From positions 1 to 8,110 of the forward strand of contig JAKAGN010000109.1 in the NCBI GenBank assembly GCA_021815525.1: a DNA stretch of 8,110 nt, given 5' to 3'. The position numbers were made by a program, and so were the translations under genes. Source of the stretch: Deltaproteobacteria bacterium (GTDB taxonomy: Bacteria > Desulfobacterota > Desulfobacteria > Desulfobacterales > Desulfatibacillaceae). Positions 5,662 through 8,110 of the stretch are shown here, one piece after another (the first letter of the stretch is position 1; each line of letters begins with the position of its first letter). The notes under the pieces are model-generated. The model ran no database searches and had not been told where the DNA came from. It was given only the letters and a program-made list of their open reading frames with translations.

Positions 5662-7827
5662 TCAGGCCCCGGGCTTCATGCGGCCGGTGAAGCCCACGAT
5701 GGGGCGTTCGACCGCGGAGATGGTCTTTTTCACCGTTTTAATGGCTTCTGCAAGATGTTTTTCGGCCAGGAGGGTTTTTTCGGGCGTGAAGCCCGCTTCG
5801 CGGAAGGCGGCCAGCGCCGCCCGGCGGCAGACTTCGGCCGCGTGGGCGCCGGAGAAGCCCTTGGAGTCGGCGGCGAGGCGGGCGGGGTCGGCGTCGGGGC
5901 CGAGGGGCTTTCCGGAAAGGTGTATGCGGTATATCTCGGCGAGGCCTGCCTCGTCGGGAAGGGGGATTTCGATCTGGTAGTCGAAGCGGCCGGGCCGCAG
6001 GAAGGCCGGGTCCACCAGCTCGACCCGGTTGGTGGCGGCCATCACGAGGACCTTCCCGCCGCCCGAAAAGCCGTCCATCTCGGTCAGTATCTGGTTCACC
6101 ACGCGGTCGCCCGCCTCGTTGGCGGAGCTGCCCCGCACGGCGCTCACGGCGTCCACCTCGTCGAAAAAAAGAATGGCGGGGCTCGCCTCGCGGGCCTTCT
6201 GGAAAAGCTCCCGCACGCGGCGTTCGGACTCCCCCAGCCACTTGGAGAGTATTTCCGGGCCTTTGACCGAGATGAAGTTGGCCCCGGCCACGGCGGCCAG
6301 TATGCGGGCGATCAAGGTCTTGCCGGTTCCCGGCGGGCCGTAGAGAAGTAGCCCCCGGATGGGGGTGACGCCCACCTTGAGGAAGGCGCCGGGGTTCTTC
6401 AAAAGCTCCACCACCTCGCTAAGGAGCGTCTCCTTGACCTTTTCGAGGCCGCCCAAGTCCTTCCAGGAAAGGCCGGCCGGGGTCTCCACCGCAAGCTCGC
6501 GGAGCGCCGAGGGCTTGACGGTTTTCAGGGCCTCGTCGAAGTCGGCGGGGAAGATGGAAAGCTCGGCCACGGGAAGGTCGGAGAGCGCGCCGCCCTTGTC
6601 CGCGGCGCGTTTCAGGGCCGAGAAGGCCGCCTCGCGGCAGAGGTGCATGAGATCGGCCCCCACGAAGCCGCGGGTGCGTTCGGCCACGGAGGAAAGCCCC
6701 TCGCGGGCCTCCGCCGAAAGCGCCATGCCCGCCGTGTGCCGGGCCAGTATGTCCTCGCGGTCGCGCGCGTCCGGCACGCCGATGGGTATCTCGTAGTCGA
6801 AGCGGCCGGGCCGCCTGAGCGCCGGGTCGATGGCCTCCGGGGTGTTGGTGGTGGCCATCACCGTGACGTTCCGGGAGGCGGAAAGCCCGTCCATCTCGGT
6901 CAGAAGCGCCGTCACGAGGCGGCGCTCCAGGTCGCCCCGGGTCTCGGAGCGGTCCCGGCCCAGCATGTCCACCTCGTCGATGAGGACGAGGGACGGGGCC
7001 TTTTCCCGGGCCTCCTTGAACTTTTCGGCTATGTAGCGCTCGCTTTCGCCCACGTAGGGCCGGAACACCTCGTTTCCGGCTATTTCCACGAAGCGGGCCT
7101 TGATCTCGCGGCTCACGGCCCGGGCCACCAGGGTCTTGCCGCAGCCGGGCGGCCCCCACAAAAGGATTCCCCGGGGCGGCCGGATGCCGTGGAGGGCGAA
7201 GAAGTCCGGGTTCTGAAGCGGCATGATGAGCCGCTCCCTTATCATGCGCTTCTCCCGGGAAAGCCCCCCCACGTCGTCCAGGCCCGAGACGGAAAGCTCC
7301 GGCCGGGTGCTCTCCACGGCGATCCGGCAGGAGGGGGTGAGAACGGAGAAATCCTCCGGCTCCACCTTCAATATCTCCACGGTGACCCGGTCGCCCGAGA
7401 AGCGGTGGATGTGCTTCTTCTGGGCTGCGGAAACGGCGTGGCGGTTGAGGTAGGTCTTGCACAGGCTCTGGATTTCGGGGTCCTTCAGGTCGTCCCGGTC
7501 CGGGGCCACCGTTACCTTTTGGGCCTCCCGGGGCGCCAGGGGGGAGACCGAAAGGAGCGTTCCCGGCCGGGCCCCCAGGTCCTCCAGGATGGCGATGTCG
7601 GCCTCCAGGAAGGGCTCGCTCTTCTGGAGCATCCCTTTCAGGATCGCCGCGCACTTCCTGGCGTTTTCCACGTTTTCGAGAAGCACGTAGGCTTCCTTGA
7701 AGGGGGCCTCGGCCCGGCCCAGGCCCTCGGCCCGGAAGGCGGCCACGTCGCCGTAAAGAACCGCCTGGCCCATGCCGGAAAGGTCCGGCCGGGGGCCGCG
7801 CACCGGTATGTTGGAGAAGGCCGCCAC
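5662..7827 (-). CDS. CDC48/p97-type tandem AAA+ ATPase
   Basis: This is a 721-aa soluble ATP-driven unfoldase, expected to form a double-ring hexamer. Residues 1-70 are an extra N-terminal stretch. About 73-172 resembles the CDC48 N domain, the cofactor and substrate docking site (LEDLGARPGTLLSV, then VEILKVEPEDFSVLTP). D1 has Walker A GPPGCGKT (225-232), Walker B VLIDEVD (281-287), sensor Asn328 and arginine fingers Arg339/Arg342. D2 has Walker A GPPGTGKT (497-504), Walker B FFDEVD (554-559), sensor Asn600 and Arg611/Arg614. Aromatic pore residues are Tyr258 in D1 and Trp530 in D2. No HbYX proteasome-docking tail is present; the protein ends RMKPGA. The GTG start follows the upstream gene's amber stop by one codon in the same frame, with no properly spaced ribosome-binding site; Met19 (7773) is an alternative start. 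No intrinsic terminator follows the gene. Family assignment is secure; the substrate is unknown. Confidence 0.96.
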   Translation of the reverse strand: MAAFSNIPVRGPRPDLSGMGQAVLYGDVAAFRAEGLGRAEAPFKEAYVLLENVENARKCAAILKGMLQKSEPFLEADIAILEDLGARPGTLLSVSPLAPREAQKVTVAPDRDDLKDPEIQSLCKTYLNRHAVSAAQKKHIHRFSGDRVTVEILKVEPEDFSVLTPSCRIAVESTRPELSVSGLDDVGGLSREKRMIRERLIMPLQNPDFFALHGIRPPRGILLWGPPGCGKTLVARAVSREIKARFVEIAGNEVFRPYVGESERYIAEKFKEAREKAPSLVLIDEVDMLGRDRSETRGDLERRLVTALLTEMDGLSASRNVTVMATTNTPEAIDPALRRPGRFDYEIPIGVPDARDREDILARHTAGMALSAEAREGLSSVAERTRGFVGADLMHLCREAAFSALKRAADKGGALSDLPVAELSIFPADFDEALKTVKPSALRELAVETPAGLSWKDLGGLEKVKETLLSEVVELLKNPGAFLKVGVTPIRGLLLYGPPGTGKTLIARILAAVAGANFISVKGPEILSKWLGESERRVRELFQKAREASPAILFFDEVDAVSAVRGSSANEAGDRVVNQILTEMDGFSGGGKVLVMAATNRVELVDPAFLRPGRFDYQIEIPLPDEAGLAEIYRIHLSGKPLGPDADPARLAADSKGFSGAHAAEVCRRAALAAFREAGFTPEKTLLAEKHLAEAIKTVKKTISAVERPIVGFTGRMKPGA

Positions 7828-7830
7828 CCC

Positions 7831-8058
7831 CTAAAAGCCCGTGGTGGGGCGCCGGGCCCCGAAGCGCTCCTCGCAGGGAGCGTTCTTCACCACGTGGCGC
7901 GAAAGCTTCTCGCACCACAGGGCCTGGAAGGTGCGGCAGGAGCCGTCCAGGCCCTCCTTGTCGGGCGTCCGGGCGTGGGGGCAGCGAAGGTCGCAGAACT
8001 TGAGCCCGGCCCCCGTTACCCCGGCGTTTTCGCCGTCGTAGGGTTTTTCCACCGCCAT
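7831..8058 (-). CDS. Small cysteine-rich, possibly metal-binding protein
   Basis: This is a 75-aa protein with five cysteines (22, 26, 41, 49, 62) and histidines at 28 and 55. The spacing is C-x3-C-x-H, then C-x7-C, then C-x12-C (FCDLRCPHAR, GSCRTFQALWCEKL, NAPCEERFG). This suggests a zinc-binding or disulfide-stabilised fold, but I do not recognise the family by name. It has no signal peptide or membrane segment, so a cytoplasmic metal site is more likely. The ATG start has AAGGG 7 bases upstream. It ends in TAG, and the AAA gene begins after one further codon in the same frame. The two are therefore surely cotranscribed, and the small protein may be an adaptor or an N-terminal module of the AAA protein. 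Coding potential is supported by the tight spacing and the ribosome-binding site. Confidence 0.75.
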   Translation of the reverse strand: MAVEKPYDGENAGVTGAGLKFCDLRCPHARTPDKEGLDGSCRTFQALWCEKLSRHVVKNAPCEERFGARRPTTGF

Positions 8059-8110
8059 TCGGTAACCCTTTCAAAAAGAAAAGCAAAACCGTCCCCGGCG
8101 GCCCGGAGGC
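8059..8110 (-). other. Upstream leader of the Cys-rich gene, truncated by window edge
   Basis: On the minus strand this reads GC-rich (GCCTCCGGGCCGCCGGGG), then a pyrimidine-rich T-run, then the ribosome-binding site. The GC-rich block followed by T-runs may be the end of a terminator for a gene outside the window. Too little is visible to decide, and no promoter can be assigned. Confidence 0.25.

Noticed and set aside
5248..6351. 367-codon plus-strand frame over the intergenic region
   Set aside because: It is antisense to the AAA and Hsp70 genes and crosses the promoter and operators; no recognisable domain.
6419..8086. 555-codon minus-strand frame
   Set aside because: It is frame-shifted relative to the AAA and Cys-rich genes and is Arg/Gly/Pro-rich, as expected of a shadow.
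1..8110. tRNA, rRNA, CRISPR array or transposase
   Set aside because: No cloverleaf, spaced repeat array, rRNA-like stretch or transposase motif was seen on either strand.

Overview
All five recognisable protein genes lie on the minus strand. The window is GC-rich, with G/C at most third codon positions, so long meaningless ORFs appear on the opposite strand. Start codons are unusually often non-ATG: TTG for lysS, the PAS-LuxR gene and the TPR gene, probably GTG for the AAA gene, ATG for the Hsp70 and Cys-rich genes. Base composition, start usage and the stand-alone PAS-LuxR regulator suggest a Desulfobacterota (former Deltaproteobacteria) genome. This is an inference from style, not a database match.

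Layout in the direction of transcription (high to low coordinates): (1) a 75-aa cysteine-rich protein (8058-7831); (2) a 721-aa tandem AAA+ ATPase of the CDC48/p97/VAT type (7827-5662), which starts two codons after the first gene's amber stop and in the same frame; (3) a 234-bp intergenic region with a good sigma70-type extended -10 promoter and a tandem array of GTTC-N7-GAAC operators, plus a distant third site, enclosed by a perfect 15-bp inverted repeat; (4) a divergent Hsp70/DnaK-family protein (5427-3457); (5) a 305-aa TPR protein whose TTG start overlaps the Hsp70 stop (3460-2543); (6) a 98-bp gap with a long imperfect inverted repeat; (7) a PAS-LuxR regulator (2444-1518); (8) a 252-bp gap with hairpins and a weak promoter candidate; (9) lysS, class II lysyl-tRNA synthetase (1265 to beyond position 1), missing its C-terminal end.

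The most interesting part is 8058-2543. A CDC48-like double-ring unfoldase, with a recognisable CDC48-type N domain and intact catalytic residues in both ATPase domains, sits beside a private Hsp70, a TPR protein translationally coupled to that Hsp70, and a possible metal-binding small protein. By analogy with ClpB-DnaK and p97-adaptor systems, I infer a dedicated protein remodelling or quality-control module. Its Hsp70-TPR half appears to be repressed by an unidentified regulator that binds the GTTC-N7-GAAC sites. No J-protein, GrpE or protease gene is visible in the window. lysS is housekeeping, and I see no evidence that it belongs to the module.
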